In this document: positions 1 to 7,676 of the stretch, one piece after another
Position numbering within the stretch: position 1 is the stretch's first letter
Layout of the letters: each line of letters starts with the position of its first letter
Translations under genes and position numbers: made by a program
DNA from: Collinsella tanakaei
Lineage (GTDB): Bacteria > Actinomycetota > Coriobacteriia > Coriobacteriales > Coriobacteriaceae
Reading direction: 5' to 3'
Assembly (NCBI RefSeq): GCF_030373545.1
Contig: NZ_JAUDCO010000001.1
Coordinates: forward strand, 309,857-373,856
DNA length: 64,000 nt
The notes under the pieces: model-generated
Told to the model about the DNA's origin: nothing
The model's database searches: none
The model's input: only the letters and a program-made list of their open reading frames with translations

Positions 1-1
1 C

Positions 2-592
2 GGCCAGTTTGGCGACTGCTACCTGCGCGTCGAGCCGCTGCTTGACGGCACCGACTACGAGTTTGTCGACGAGGTCGTGGGCGGCCGCATCCCGCGCGCC
101 CTCATTCCCGCCGTCGACAAGGGCGTTCAGGAGACCATGAAGGAAGGCGTCATCGCGGGCTACCCGCTGACCGGCATCCGCGTGGCGTGCTACGACGGTT
201 CGTATCACCCGGTCGACTCCAACGAGATGGCGTTCCGCGCCGCCGCGCGCATCGGCCTGAAGAAGGCGTGCGCCGACGCCGACCCGGTGGTTCTTGAGCC
301 CATGGAGAACATCACGGTCACCATTCCGGAGAGCTACGCCGGCGCCGTGATGGGCGACGTGTCCGCCAGCCGCGGCCGCGTGACCGGTATGGACACCGAC
401 GACCGCGGCAATACCGTGGTCACCGCGACCGTGCCGTATGCCGAGCTCGTCGACTACGCGACCCGCCTGCGTTCGCTCACCCGCGGCACGGGCGACTTCA
501 CGATGGAGCCCGCCGGCTATGAGCAGGTTCCCTACGATGTGCAGAAGCACCTCGTCGAGTTCTACGAGGAGTCGCGCGCCCAGGGTAGGTAA
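2..592 (+). CDS. Elongation factor G-like GTPase, C-terminal part (5' end outside window)
   Basis: Only the last 196 codons are present, and the reading frame is open at the left edge. The visible part matches domains IV and V of EF-G: the stretch GGRIPRALIPAVDKGVQE and the following GYPLTGIRVACYDGSYHPVD are typical of domain IV, and the Ala/Gly-rich stretch near MGDVSASRGRVTGM is typical of domain V. EF-G moves tRNA and mRNA through the ribosome using GTP. The wording of domain IV looks more like the EF-G paralogue group found in actinobacteria and Thermotogae than the canonical fusA product, but the GTPase domain that would settle this lies outside the window. A strong terminator follows, so this is the end of its transcript. 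Confidence 0.85.
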   Translation, partial: GQFGDCYLRVEPLLDGTDYEFVDEVVGGRIPRALIPAVDKGVQETMKEGVIAGYPLTGIRVACYDGSYHPVDSNEMAFRAAARIGLKKACADADPVVLEPMENITVTIPESYAGAVMGDVSASRGRVTGMDTDDRGNTVVTATVPYAELVDYATRLRSLTRGTGDFTMEPAGYEQVPYDVQKHLVEFYEESRAQGR

Positions 593-623
593 GTGCGCAA
601 AGATAAGATCCGGCTGATCGCAG

Positions 624-664
624 CGGGCGCGGACCTTGCACAAGCGGGTCCGCGCCCGTTTTTT
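624..664 (+). terminator. Rho-independent terminator of the EF-G-like gene
   Basis: A perfect 12-bp GC-rich stem (624-635 with 647-658) is followed by a run of T at 659-664. It lies 32 bases after the stop codon. Confidence 0.9.
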
Positions 665-683
665 GCGCTGTTCCGGTCGGGTG

Positions 684-828
684 AAATGGGTCGGTTGGGG
701 ACGTGTTCCGTTCAACCCATTTGCGGGCCTTCTTCGCCCGCGCCTCCTGGCCCCGTTTTTTTTGCAGAGGGAGCGGCGCGCCTTGCCGCAAATGGGTTGA
801 ACGGAACACGTCCCCAACCGACCCATTT
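684..828. repeat. Palindromic repeat family A, copy 1 (paired 43-bp arms)
   Basis: The arms at 684-726 and 786-828 are perfect 43-bp inverted repeats around a 59-bp centre. Each arm is itself a unit of about 40 bp with AAATGGGT/ACCCATTT ends and the core TGGGGACGTGTTCC. The same unit appears three times at 13422-13548. Small open frames over it arise only from the repeat and do not look like genes. Confidence 0.85.
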
Positions 829-832
829 GCAG

Positions 833-971
833 TACCCCCGTTTAGGGGACGGTTTTACGCCGGGGTCCCGAGTAGACCGAAAACGCGCACCCCGTCTACC
901 TGCGGGTTTCACGGGGCGAGGGCACCCTCTACCCGAAGGGTCCCTCCAAAACCGTCCCCTAAACGGGGGTA
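833..971. repeat. 139-bp palindromic element family B, copy 1
   Basis: It starts TACCCCCGTTTA and ends with the exact reverse complement. The arms extend inward (GGGGACGGTTTT with its complement). The centre contains CTACCTGCGGGTTT and GAGTAGACCGAAAA. Three other copies in the window (26778, 44016, 50290) have the same length of exactly 139 bp. It begins four bases after family A copy 1. Confidence 0.88.
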
Positions 972-989
972 GTGCCCCCGAGGTCCCTT

Positions 990-1022
990 GCGACAAGGTT
1001 GCATCTGGCACCATCTTGTCGC
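990..1022 (+). repeat. 33-bp palindromic repeat family C, copy 1
   Basis: Ends GCGACAAGG and CTTGTCGC are inverted around a conserved CTGGCACCA core. Related copies lie at 14792-14824 (opposite orientation) and 15038-15070. Confidence 0.7.
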
Positions 1023-1327
1023 GGATGGGGGAGATTGCCCTGCGGCTCGAGTGAGCGAGCCGGCGCGCCTGCGTTCATTCAAGCAACGGGATTCGCCGGA
1101 TCGCAATAAAAGACTTACGGGGTCGTTAAATAACCTATGAAACGCATAGGAAAATATGGACGTACGGTGAATCGTGCATCGAAGTGGCAGGGCGGGGCAT
1201 CAAAAGTGGCATAGTTGCGCAACTGGCGATGATATGTGACCGATTGGTTGCCGTTTCGTGTTATCATGCAAATTGCTGGTTGAAACGCACTTTATTTATC
1301 CCACGATGCTGGCAAAGCAGGTCTACC
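1023..1327. other. Intergenic region upstream of the HTH gene
   Basis: It holds an AT-richer stretch with a small hairpin (CCTATG/CATAGG at about 1132-1148) and a possible -10 (TATCAT, 1262-1267) ahead of the HTH gene. No convincing -35 is visible. A frame open from 1184 could extend the HTH protein, but the residues upstream of 1328 look non-coding. Confidence 0.4.
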
Positions 1328-1723
1328 ATGGTTGAAAGCAAAAGCGGTTCCAAGTACGACGCGAAGGTCCGCCGTCGTGCGGTCAAGATCCTTTCGACGG
1401 GCGTGGGGCATCGCGCCCTCGCGGTCGAGCTCGGTATCCCCGAGGCGACGGCGCGCCAGTGGGCGCGCGCCTATGCGGTGGGCGGTTCGGGCGCCGTCAT
1501 GAACGCAGGGTCGACCCATCGCGTGTATCCGTACGACCTGAAGCTCTCCGTCGTGCACGATCGCCTGGACAACGGCATGTCGGTGCGCGAGGTCATGGTC
1601 AAGCACGGCGTTCCGAGCGAGTCTTCGGTCAAGACCTGGTGCCGCCAGTACCGCGATGGCGGTGCCGAGGCGCTGGTTGCCAAGCCGCGCGGCCGCAAGC
1701 CCAAGACGCGCAAGATCAACTAA
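1328..1723 (+). CDS. Small double helix-turn-helix protein, transposase OrfA-like
   Basis: 131 residues. It has two consecutive HTH units of the kind seen in IS3-type OrfA proteins: residues about 8-45 (ALAVELGIPEATARQWARAY) and about 58-100 (VREVMVKHGVPSESSVKTW). A basic tail KPRGRKPKTRK follows. The start at 1328 was chosen because the OrfA-like similarity begins there; the ribosome-binding site is weak. No DDE catalytic ORF follows, no terminal inverted repeats bracket it, and it has its own terminator. It therefore looks like a domesticated DNA-binding protein or regulator rather than an active insertion sequence. The function is unknown. Confidence 0.7.
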   Translation: MVESKSGSKYDAKVRRRAVKILSTGVGHRALAVELGIPEATARQWARAYAVGGSGAVMNAGSTHRVYPYDLKLSVVHDRLDNGMSVREVMVKHGVPSESSVKTWCRQYRDGGAEALVAKPRGRKPKTRKIN

Positions 1724-1772
1724 CGTCCCGCTCAGGAAGCACGCACCTCCGCTTTCCAAAGCACAGTTCACC

Positions 1773-1824
1773 AAAACCGGCCCCGTTTGCGCGGCAGCTC
1801 GCGCGCAGGCGGGGTCGGTTTTGT
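1773..1824 (+). terminator. Terminator after the HTH gene
   Basis: A 13-bp perfect stem (AAAACCGGCCCCG at 1773-1785 with 1810-1822) begins with A and ends in T, so it could act in both directions. Confidence 0.8.
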
Positions 1825-1952
1825 CCGCATGCTAATTGATGCCTTTTTTATAACAATTGACACCGCGCCGCCGAGCCAGCCTCCAAGCCCTAAACGCGTG
1901 GTAGAATCGCAGGTATCCGAGTTGTTTTGGATGTCTGAGGAAAGGAATATCC

Positions 1953-3137
1953 ATGCTCAACGCTATCGAGATTTCGCCCAAGGTCTGGTGGGTCGGCGGC
2001 ATCGACTGGAACGAGCGCTCGTTCCACGGCTACACCACCGAGAAGGGTATCACCTACAACGCCTACCTCATCATGGACGAGAAGATCACGCTCATCGACA
2101 CCGCCAAGGCGACGTTTACCGATGAGTTCCTGCAGCGCATCTCGCAGGTCGTCGACCCCTCCAAGATCGACATCGTCATCACCAACCACGTCGAGATGGA
2201 CCACTCCGGTTCGCTGCCGGCCATCCACAAGGTCGCGCCCAACGCGACGATCTACGCGTCGGCCGGCGCCGGCGTCAACGAGGTCCGCGCCCACTTCGGT
2301 ATCGAGGCCACGCCCGTCAAGTCCGGCGAGACCCTGAACATCGGCGAGCGCACCCTCACCTTCGTGACCACGCCGATGGTCCACTGGCCTGACAACATGG
2401 TCACCTACTCCGATGTCGACAAGATCCTGTTCTCCAACGACGCCTTCGGCCAGCATTTCGCCTCGACCAAGCGCTTCGACGACGAGAACGACCTGTGCGA
2501 GGTCTACAAGCAGGCCAAGAAGTACTACGCCAACATCGTGTGGCCCTACGGCATGCAGGCGCACAAGGCGCTCGACGTCGTGAAGACCCTCGACCTCAAC
2601 ATGATCTGCCCGAGCCACGGCGTGATCTGGCGTAGCCATATCGCCGACATCCTCGACAAGTACGAGGCCTGGACCACCTATCAGACGACCGACAAGGCCG
2701 TCGTGGTGTACGACTCCATGTGGCACTCCACCGAGTCCATGGCCCGCGAGATCACCGATGCCTTCATCAAGGAGGGCATCCCCGCCGAGCTTATCGACGT
2801 CAAGCACATGCACATCTCCGACATCATGCTCGAGCTGTGCGACGCCAAGTACGTGGCCGTGGGCTCGCCGACCCTCAACTCCAACATGATGCCGACCGTG
2901 GCCGCCTTCCTGACCTACATGCGCGGCCTGTCGCCCAACAACGCGCAGCGCATCGGTCTGGCCTTCGGCTCCTACGGCTGGGCGCCGCTTGGCCCCAAGC
3001 AGGTGTACGCCGAGCTCGAGAATGCCAAGTTCCAGCTGCCCGTGCCCGTGGTGGCGCAGCAGTGGATCCCCTCGGCCGAGAACCTCGCCGAGCTTCAGGA
3101 GACCGTCTGCAAGATGATCGAGGCTGCCCAGGCCTAG
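1953..3137 (+). CDS. Flavodiiron protein (FprA / A-type flavoprotein)
   Basis: 394 residues, the usual size for a flavodiiron protein without a rubredoxin tail. The N-terminal metallo-beta-lactamase-like domain carries the diiron ligand motif H79-x-E81-x-D83-H84 (NHVEMDHSG) and later MVHWPDNM and SNDAFGQH. The C-terminal flavodoxin domain starts near residue 250, with the FMN phosphate loop in VVVYDSMWHSTESMA. These cytoplasmic enzymes reduce O2 to water, or NO to N2O, in anaerobes, taking electrons from rubredoxin or a coenzyme; which substrate applies here cannot be read from sequence. The start at 1953 has an AGGAAAGG site 7 bases upstream. It is monocistronic and precedes the O2-sensitive hydrogenase operon, which fits a protective role (inference). 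Confidence 0.93.
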   Translation: MLNAIEISPKVWWVGGIDWNERSFHGYTTEKGITYNAYLIMDEKITLIDTAKATFTDEFLQRISQVVDPSKIDIVITNHVEMDHSGSLPAIHKVAPNATIYASAGAGVNEVRAHFGIEATPVKSGETLNIGERTLTFVTTPMVHWPDNMVTYSDVDKILFSNDAFGQHFASTKRFDDENDLCEVYKQAKKYYANIVWPYGMQAHKALDVVKTLDLNMICPSHGVIWRSHIADILDKYEAWTTYQTTDKAVVVYDSMWHSTESMAREITDAFIKEGIPAELIDVKHMHISDIMLELCDAKYVAVGSPTLNSNMMPTVAAFLTYMRGLSPNNAQRIGLAFGSYGWAPLGPKQVYAELENAKFQLPVPVVAQQWIPSAENLAELQETVCKMIEAAQA

Positions 3138-3179
3138 CGCCCGTCGCTCCGAAGGGGCGGGAGCATAATGGGATATGCG

Positions 3180-3234
3180 GCCGGCGTCGCGCGGGAGGGC
3201 AAAACGCCCGCCTGCGCGGCGCCGGCTTTTGTTT
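3180..3234 (+). terminator. Terminator after the flavodiiron gene
   Basis: A long GC-rich hairpin of about 20 bp with minor mismatches has an AAAA loop and is followed by TTTTGTTTT. Confidence 0.8.
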
Positions 3235-3559
3235 TGGAAGGGGAGTGCCGCGGCTGAGGCGAGTACCGGGACGGCCGCGGCGCCAGGGCTACCAGGTGTC
3301 CGGGAAGGCCGGGAAGCCGACGCAACATAAGCGCTCGGGATGGTGGGGCCCTTGGAGTGACGGGGACGTCGGGCTGCCGGGCTGCCGACGCGCGCCGCGC
3401 AACCGAGGCGCCGACGCGCGCCGCGCATCCGACCCCAGGCGCACACTTGGCCCCATGTCCCCACTGCAAACCAAGGCGGCCAAAGCTGCACGAGCACGCG
3501 GCAGTCTGCACTATAATCAGACGATGATTGTGTGAAGCTTCGTGCAAAGTGGGGTGCCT
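3235..3559. promoter_or_regulatory. Upstream region of the hydrogenase operon
   Basis: 325 bases without a gene. A consensus -10 TATAAT lies at 3513-3518, about 40 bases before the hydrogenase start; no matching -35 is clear. An 18-base direct repeat (GCCGACGCGCGCCGCGCA) lies near 3391 and 3409. Confidence 0.5.
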
Positions 3560-6433
3560 ATGGCTTTACTGGGATTCCTGATTGCCTTTCCGCTGATTGT
3601 GGCAATCGCATTGATGCTGTTTAAAAACGATGTGCAGCGCGATCCGCTCGTGGTCGGGTCGGCCGTGGTCATCGCCATCGCCAGCATCATCACCGCCGTG
3701 ACCTACATGGGCAATCCGACGACGTTTGCCATGAGCCCCGACGTGTCGCTCATGGGCAACTACGTGGCCGTTGCCGTGGACCTGTTCCTGTGCGGCTTCG
3801 TGTTCGTCATGGCCATCCGCTACCGCAACACCAGCATGTTCCTGCTCTCGGCGGTGCAGCTCGCCGTGTCCATCTGGTGCGGCTCGTTTGCCCTGCATCC
3901 CGAGGACGCCATGGTCGAGCCCATGTATATCGACACGCTCTCGGTGATCATGGTCCTCATCGTCGGCCTGGTCGGCAGCGCCATCTGCATCTACGCGCTC
4001 GGCTACATGAAGGACTTCCAGCATCATGAGGAGGAGGCGGCCCGTCGCGCGGGGACGAAGGCGACCGACCGCCGTCACCAGTTCATCGCCCTCATGTTCC
4101 TGTTCCTGTCGGCGATGTTCATCATCGTGACCTCCGACAACTTCGACTGGCTCGTTGCGGGCTGGGAGATCACGACCGTGTGCTCCTTCCTCATGATCGG
4201 CTACACCCGCACGCCCGAGGCCAAGAAGAGCGCCATCCTGCAGATCAACCTCAACATGGTCGGCGGCCTGGCGTTCCACGTCGCGCTGGTCATCATGCAC
4301 ACCACCGGCGTGCCGCTGTCCATCAACGGCATGGTCGACGTCGCCGCCGGTGCCCAGGCCGACCTGCTCATCATGCCGCTCATGCTGCTGTCGGTCGCCG
4401 GCCTCACCAAGGCCGCGCAGATGCCGTTCCACCAGTGGCTGCTCGGCGCCATGGTCGCGCCGACCCCCACGAGCGCCCTGTTGCACTCGTCCACCATGGT
4501 CAAGGCCGGCGTGTTCCTGCTCGTCAAGCTCGCCCCGCTCTACCTGGTGTACCCCATCGCCTCGGCCATGGTCGTCGCCGTCGGTGGCGTGACCTTCGTG
4601 CTCTGCTCGTTCATGGCCATCTCGCAGAGCAACGCCAAGCGCGTGCTCGCGTACTCCACGATCGCCAACCTCGGCCTCATCTCCGCCTGCGCGGGCGTCG
4701 GCACCTCCGAGGCCGTGTGGGCCGCTATCTTCCTGATCATCTTCCACACCGTGTCCAAGTCGGTGCTGTTCCTGTGCGTGGGCACCGTCGAGCACCGCAT
4801 CGGAAGCCGCAACATCGAGGACATGGACGGTCTGTTCAGCCGCCTGCCGCGCCTCACGCGCTTCATGATGCTCGGCATCATGGGCATGTTCGTGGCGCCG
4901 TTCGGCATGCTCATCTCCAAGTGGGCCACGCTCGTGTCGTTTGCCGAGACGGGCAACGTGCTCTTCTTGATCCTGCTCGCCTTCGGCTCGGCCGCCACGT
5001 TCTTCTTCTGGGCCAAGTGGCTTGGCAAGCTCGCCGGCGTGTCCCAGAAGGCCGAGAACGTCGAGGGCGGCGTCCACAAGAGCGAGTGGACCGCCATCGG
5101 CTTCATCTCCGCCCTGCTCGTCTTGTGCTGCACCCTGCTGCCCGCCATCTCGCAGTTCGTGATCGGGCCGTACCTCGAGGTCACCTACAACAAGGTGCCG
5201 CGCCTCATTGACCTCGACAACATGCTCATCATGGTCGTCATCGTGCTGTTCATCGCCATCGTGCTGCTCACCCCGTGGGGCCGCTTCTCCAAGGCGCGTC
5301 AGCACGTGTACCTGTCCGGCGTGTGCCTTGACGCCGACTCGCGCACCTACCTGGGTTCCATGGGCCGCACGATGCGCTCCACCAAGCGCAACTGGTACCT
5401 CGCCGACGTCTTCCCCGAGCACCTGCTCACCCTCGTCGGCCAGATCATCTGCGGCGCCGGCATGCTCATGGCCTTCGCCGCGTGCTTCATCTTCCACGTC
5501 GACATGCTCGCCGGTGGCACCTTCCTCGTCGAGCGCGAGGTCATGCTGGTCGGCCCCGGCCTGCTCGGCATCGCTGCCGGCTGCGTGGTCTTCGCCGTCG
5601 CGGCGCCCGTCGTGGGCTGCCTGCTCGACGGCCTGGACCGCAAGGTGAGCGCCCACATGCAGGGCCGCGTGGGTCCGCGCCTGCTGCAGCCCTACTACGA
5701 CGTGCGCAAGCTGCTGTCCAAGGAGCAGACGAGCGTCAATGCCATCGACGAGACCTACGTCACCTGCGCGCTCATCTTCTGCATCCTGGCCGGCGGCATG
5801 TTTATCTCCGGCTCCAACCTGCTGCTGTGCGTGTTCCTCGTGACGCTTGCCACGCTGTTCGTGATCATCGCCGCGTACTCCTCGCGCTCCCCGTGGGCCG
5901 ACGCCGGCGCGGACCGCGAGTGCCTGCAGGTCATGTCCTACGAGCCCATGCTGCTCATCATGACGGTGGGCTTCTTCACCGCGACCCAGTCGTTTGACAT
6001 CGCGCGCCTGTTCTCGCTCGAGCAGCCCATCATCGTGACGCTCATCCCCATCTTCCTGGGTCTGCTGTTCATCCTCACCATCAAGCTTCGCAAGTCGCCG
6101 TTTGACCTGTCCTACAGCCACCACGCGCACCAGGAGCTGCTCAAGGGCATCACGACTGAGATGACGGGCCGCACGCTCGCCAAGATCGAGATCATGCACT
6201 GGTGCGAGAGCGTGCTGTTCCTCATGTGGGTCGGCATGTTCTTCATCTGGGATTCGCCCATCTCCATCGTGGTCGCCGTCGCCGTGGTGGCGCTCACGTG
6301 GTTCTTCGAGGTCGCGATCGACAACAACTTCGCCCGCACCAAGTGGCAAAACTGCCTCAAGCTGGCGTGGCTCATCGCGCTCGTGGTGGGTGTCGTCAAC
6401 CTGTTCTACGTGCTCATCACGCCGTTTATCTAA
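3560..6433 (+). CDS. Energy-converting hydrogenase membrane subunit, NuoL-like/NuoH-like (EchA-EchB) fusion
   Basis: 957 residues. The first two thirds are a proton-pumping antiporter-type subunit (NuoL/HyfB/EchA). The conserved Glu of AGWEITT is near residue 203, the Lys of GLTKAAQMPFHQW near 284, and His and Lys in SALLHSSTMVKAG near 309 and 315. From about residue 650 the same frame becomes a NuoH/HyfC/EchB subunit with the signature DRKVSAHMQGRVGPR near 693-707. In known Ech and formate hydrogenlyase complexes these are two separate proteins. There is no internal stop or restart and the frame is continuous. The ATG at 3560 was chosen over an in-frame GTG at 3542 because the first membrane helix begins directly after it. 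The next gene starts 12 bases after the stop. Confidence 0.9.
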   Translation: MALLGFLIAFPLIVAIALMLFKNDVQRDPLVVGSAVVIAIASIITAVTYMGNPTTFAMSPDVSLMGNYVAVAVDLFLCGFVFVMAIRYRNTSMFLLSAVQLAVSIWCGSFALHPEDAMVEPMYIDTLSVIMVLIVGLVGSAICIYALGYMKDFQHHEEEAARRAGTKATDRRHQFIALMFLFLSAMFIIVTSDNFDWLVAGWEITTVCSFLMIGYTRTPEAKKSAILQINLNMVGGLAFHVALVIMHTTGVPLSINGMVDVAAGAQADLLIMPLMLLSVAGLTKAAQMPFHQWLLGAMVAPTPTSALLHSSTMVKAGVFLLVKLAPLYLVYPIASAMVVAVGGVTFVLCSFMAISQSNAKRVLAYSTIANLGLISACAGVGTSEAVWAAIFLIIFHTVSKSVLFLCVGTVEHRIGSRNIEDMDGLFSRLPRLTRFMMLGIMGMFVAPFGMLISKWATLVSFAETGNVLFLILLAFGSAATFFFWAKWLGKLAGVSQKAENVEGGVHKSEWTAIGFISALLVLCCTLLPAISQFVIGPYLEVTYNKVPRLIDLDNMLIMVVIVLFIAIVLLTPWGRFSKARQHVYLSGVCLDADSRTYLGSMGRTMRSTKRNWYLADVFPEHLLTLVGQIICGAGMLMAFAACFIFHVDMLAGGTFLVEREVMLVGPGLLGIAAGCVVFAVAAPVVGCLLDGLDRKVSAHMQGRVGPRLLQPYYDVRKLLSKEQTSVNAIDETYVTCALIFCILAGGMFISGSNLLLCVFLVTLATLFVIIAAYSSRSPWADAGADRECLQVMSYEPMLLIMTVGFFTATQSFDIARLFSLEQPIIVTLIPIFLGLLFILTIKLRKSPFDLSYSHHAHQELLKGITTEMTGRTLAKIEIMHWCESVLFLMWVGMFFIWDSPISIVVAVAVVALTWFFEVAIDNNFARTKWQNCLKLAWLIALVVGVVNLFYVLITPFI

Positions 6434-6445
6434 GGAGCGAGGGAT

Positions 6446-6958
6446 ATGGCCTATAACTCTAAATCGCCGTGGCTCATCCACTATGACGGCTCGAGCTGCA
6501 ACGGCTGCGACATCGAGGTGCTCGACTCGCTCATGCCGCTCTACGATATCGAGCGCTTCGGCATCATCAACACCGGTAACCCCAAGCACGCCGACATCTT
6601 CCTGGTGACCGGCTCCATCAACGCGCAGAACATCCGCGTGGTGCGCCACATCTACAGCCAGATGCTCGAGCCCAAGGTCGTCGTGGCCTGCGGCATCTGC
6701 GCGTGCACCGGCGGCGTGTTCCGCGACTGCTACAACGTGATCGGCGGCGTGGACAAGGCGATTCCGGTGGACGTGTACGCGCCGGGCTGCGCCGTGCGCC
6801 CCGAGACCATCATCGACGCCGTGCTCAAGGGCGTCGAGATCTTGGACGAGAAGGCGCGCCGCCTGGCAGCGGGCGAGACCCTGCAGGAGCCCGCCGACCT
6901 GTTGGACGACGAGGCCGTCAACGCCCGTCTCAAGGCCATGAAGGCGAGGGAGGACTAG
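6446..6958 (+). CDS. Hydrogenase small subunit, NuoB/EchC-like [4Fe-4S] protein
   Basis: 170 residues. It carries the proximal [4Fe-4S] cluster ligands as C18-x2-C21 (SSCNGCD), C85 in ACGICACTGG and C115 in YAPGCAVRPE. It passes electrons between the NiFe site of the large subunit and the ferredoxin-like subunit. The start follows an AAGGAGCGAGG site. It sits third in the subunit order, as EchC does in Ech operons. The C-terminal 30 residues are charged and not part of the core fold. Confidence 0.92.
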   Translation: MAYNSKSPWLIHYDGSSCNGCDIEVLDSLMPLYDIERFGIINTGNPKHADIFLVTGSINAQNIRVVRHIYSQMLEPKVVVACGICACTGGVFRDCYNVIGGVDKAIPVDVYAPGCAVRPETIIDAVLKGVEILDEKARRLAAGETLQEPADLLDDEAVNARLKAMKARED

Positions 6959-7675
6959 ATGTATACGACCGAGTTCGTCGACGTGCCCTTGATCGAGCTG
7001 CTGCAGCGCGTGCAGAGCTTAAAGCATGAGGGCATGCGCTTCGTTCAGCTGTGCGCCGAGTTTCCCGAGGGCGGGATCGATCTGGTGTACACCTTCTACG
7101 ACGAGACGCGCGACAACGCGCTCAACCTGTGCGTGAGCGTGCCCGAAGGCGCCGAGGTGCCCTCGATCCAGGGCCTGTACTTTGCGGCGTTTTCCTATGA
7201 GAACGAGGCGCACGACCTGTTCGGCGTGAACTTCATCAACATGAAGCTCGACTTCGGCGGGCACTTCTTCAGCCTTGCCGAGACCTCCCCCATGACGGTC
7301 ATCACGCCCGAGATGAAGGCCGAGCGCGAGAAGGCCGCCAAGGTGCGCGCCGCGAAGGCCGCCAAGGAGGCCAAGGCCGTCCGTGAGGCCGCGGAGGCCA
7401 AAAGCGCCGAGCGTGCCCTCACCGAGGACCGCGCCACCGCCGACGCCGCTGCCGTTGCGGCCGTGAACGAGATGGCTCCCGCTGCTGCGCAGGCCGATAA
7501 GCCGAGCGCCGAGGAGCGTGCGGCCAAGATGGAGGAGAAGCTCGCGAACATGGATCCCGAGAAGGCCGCCAAGGTTCGCGCGGCGCTCGAGGCCAAGGCC
7601 GCCCGCGATGCCGCGAAGGCCGCTGCCGCGCCGGCGCCCGCCGAGCCGGCAGCCGACGCCAAGGAAGGGGAGTAG
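6959..7675 (+). CDS. NuoC/EchD-like hydrogenase subunit with long Ala/Lys/Glu tail
   Basis: 238 residues. Residues 1 to about 115 resemble the 30-kDa NuoC/EchD subunit; ENEAHDLFG corresponds to the family signature ending in DLFG. From about residue 120 to the end is a low-complexity Ala/Lys/Glu tail, predicted helical, roughly doubling the protein length. EchD proteins normally lack this. The start codon directly abuts the previous stop (TAG then ATG), so it is translationally coupled. In formate hydrogenlyase, NuoC- and NuoD-like parts are fused (HycE); here they are separate, which favours the Ech type. Confidence 0.85.
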   Translation: MYTTEFVDVPLIELLQRVQSLKHEGMRFVQLCAEFPEGGIDLVYTFYDETRDNALNLCVSVPEGAEVPSIQGLYFAAFSYENEAHDLFGVNFINMKLDFGGHFFSLAETSPMTVITPEMKAEREKAAKVRAAKAAKEAKAVREAAEAKSAERALTEDRATADAAAVAAVNEMAPAAAQADKPSAEERAAKMEEKLANMDPEKAAKVRAALEAKAARDAAKAAAAPAPAEPAADAKEGE

Positions 7676-7676
7676 C

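Noticed and set aside
593..1106. Several 60-150-residue open frames on both strands between the EF-G-like gene and the HTH gene
   Set aside because: They are produced entirely by the palindromic repeats and a terminator, have no ribosome-binding sites and show no protein-like composition.
1328..1723. Active IS3-family insertion sequence
   Set aside because: No OrfB/DDE frame, no terminal inverted repeats and no target duplication were found.
3566..6649. A 1027-residue open frame on the minus strand
   Set aside because: It is the antisense shadow of the hydrogenase membrane subunit in high-GC DNA; its His/Asp/Glu/Arg-heavy composition is not protein-like.
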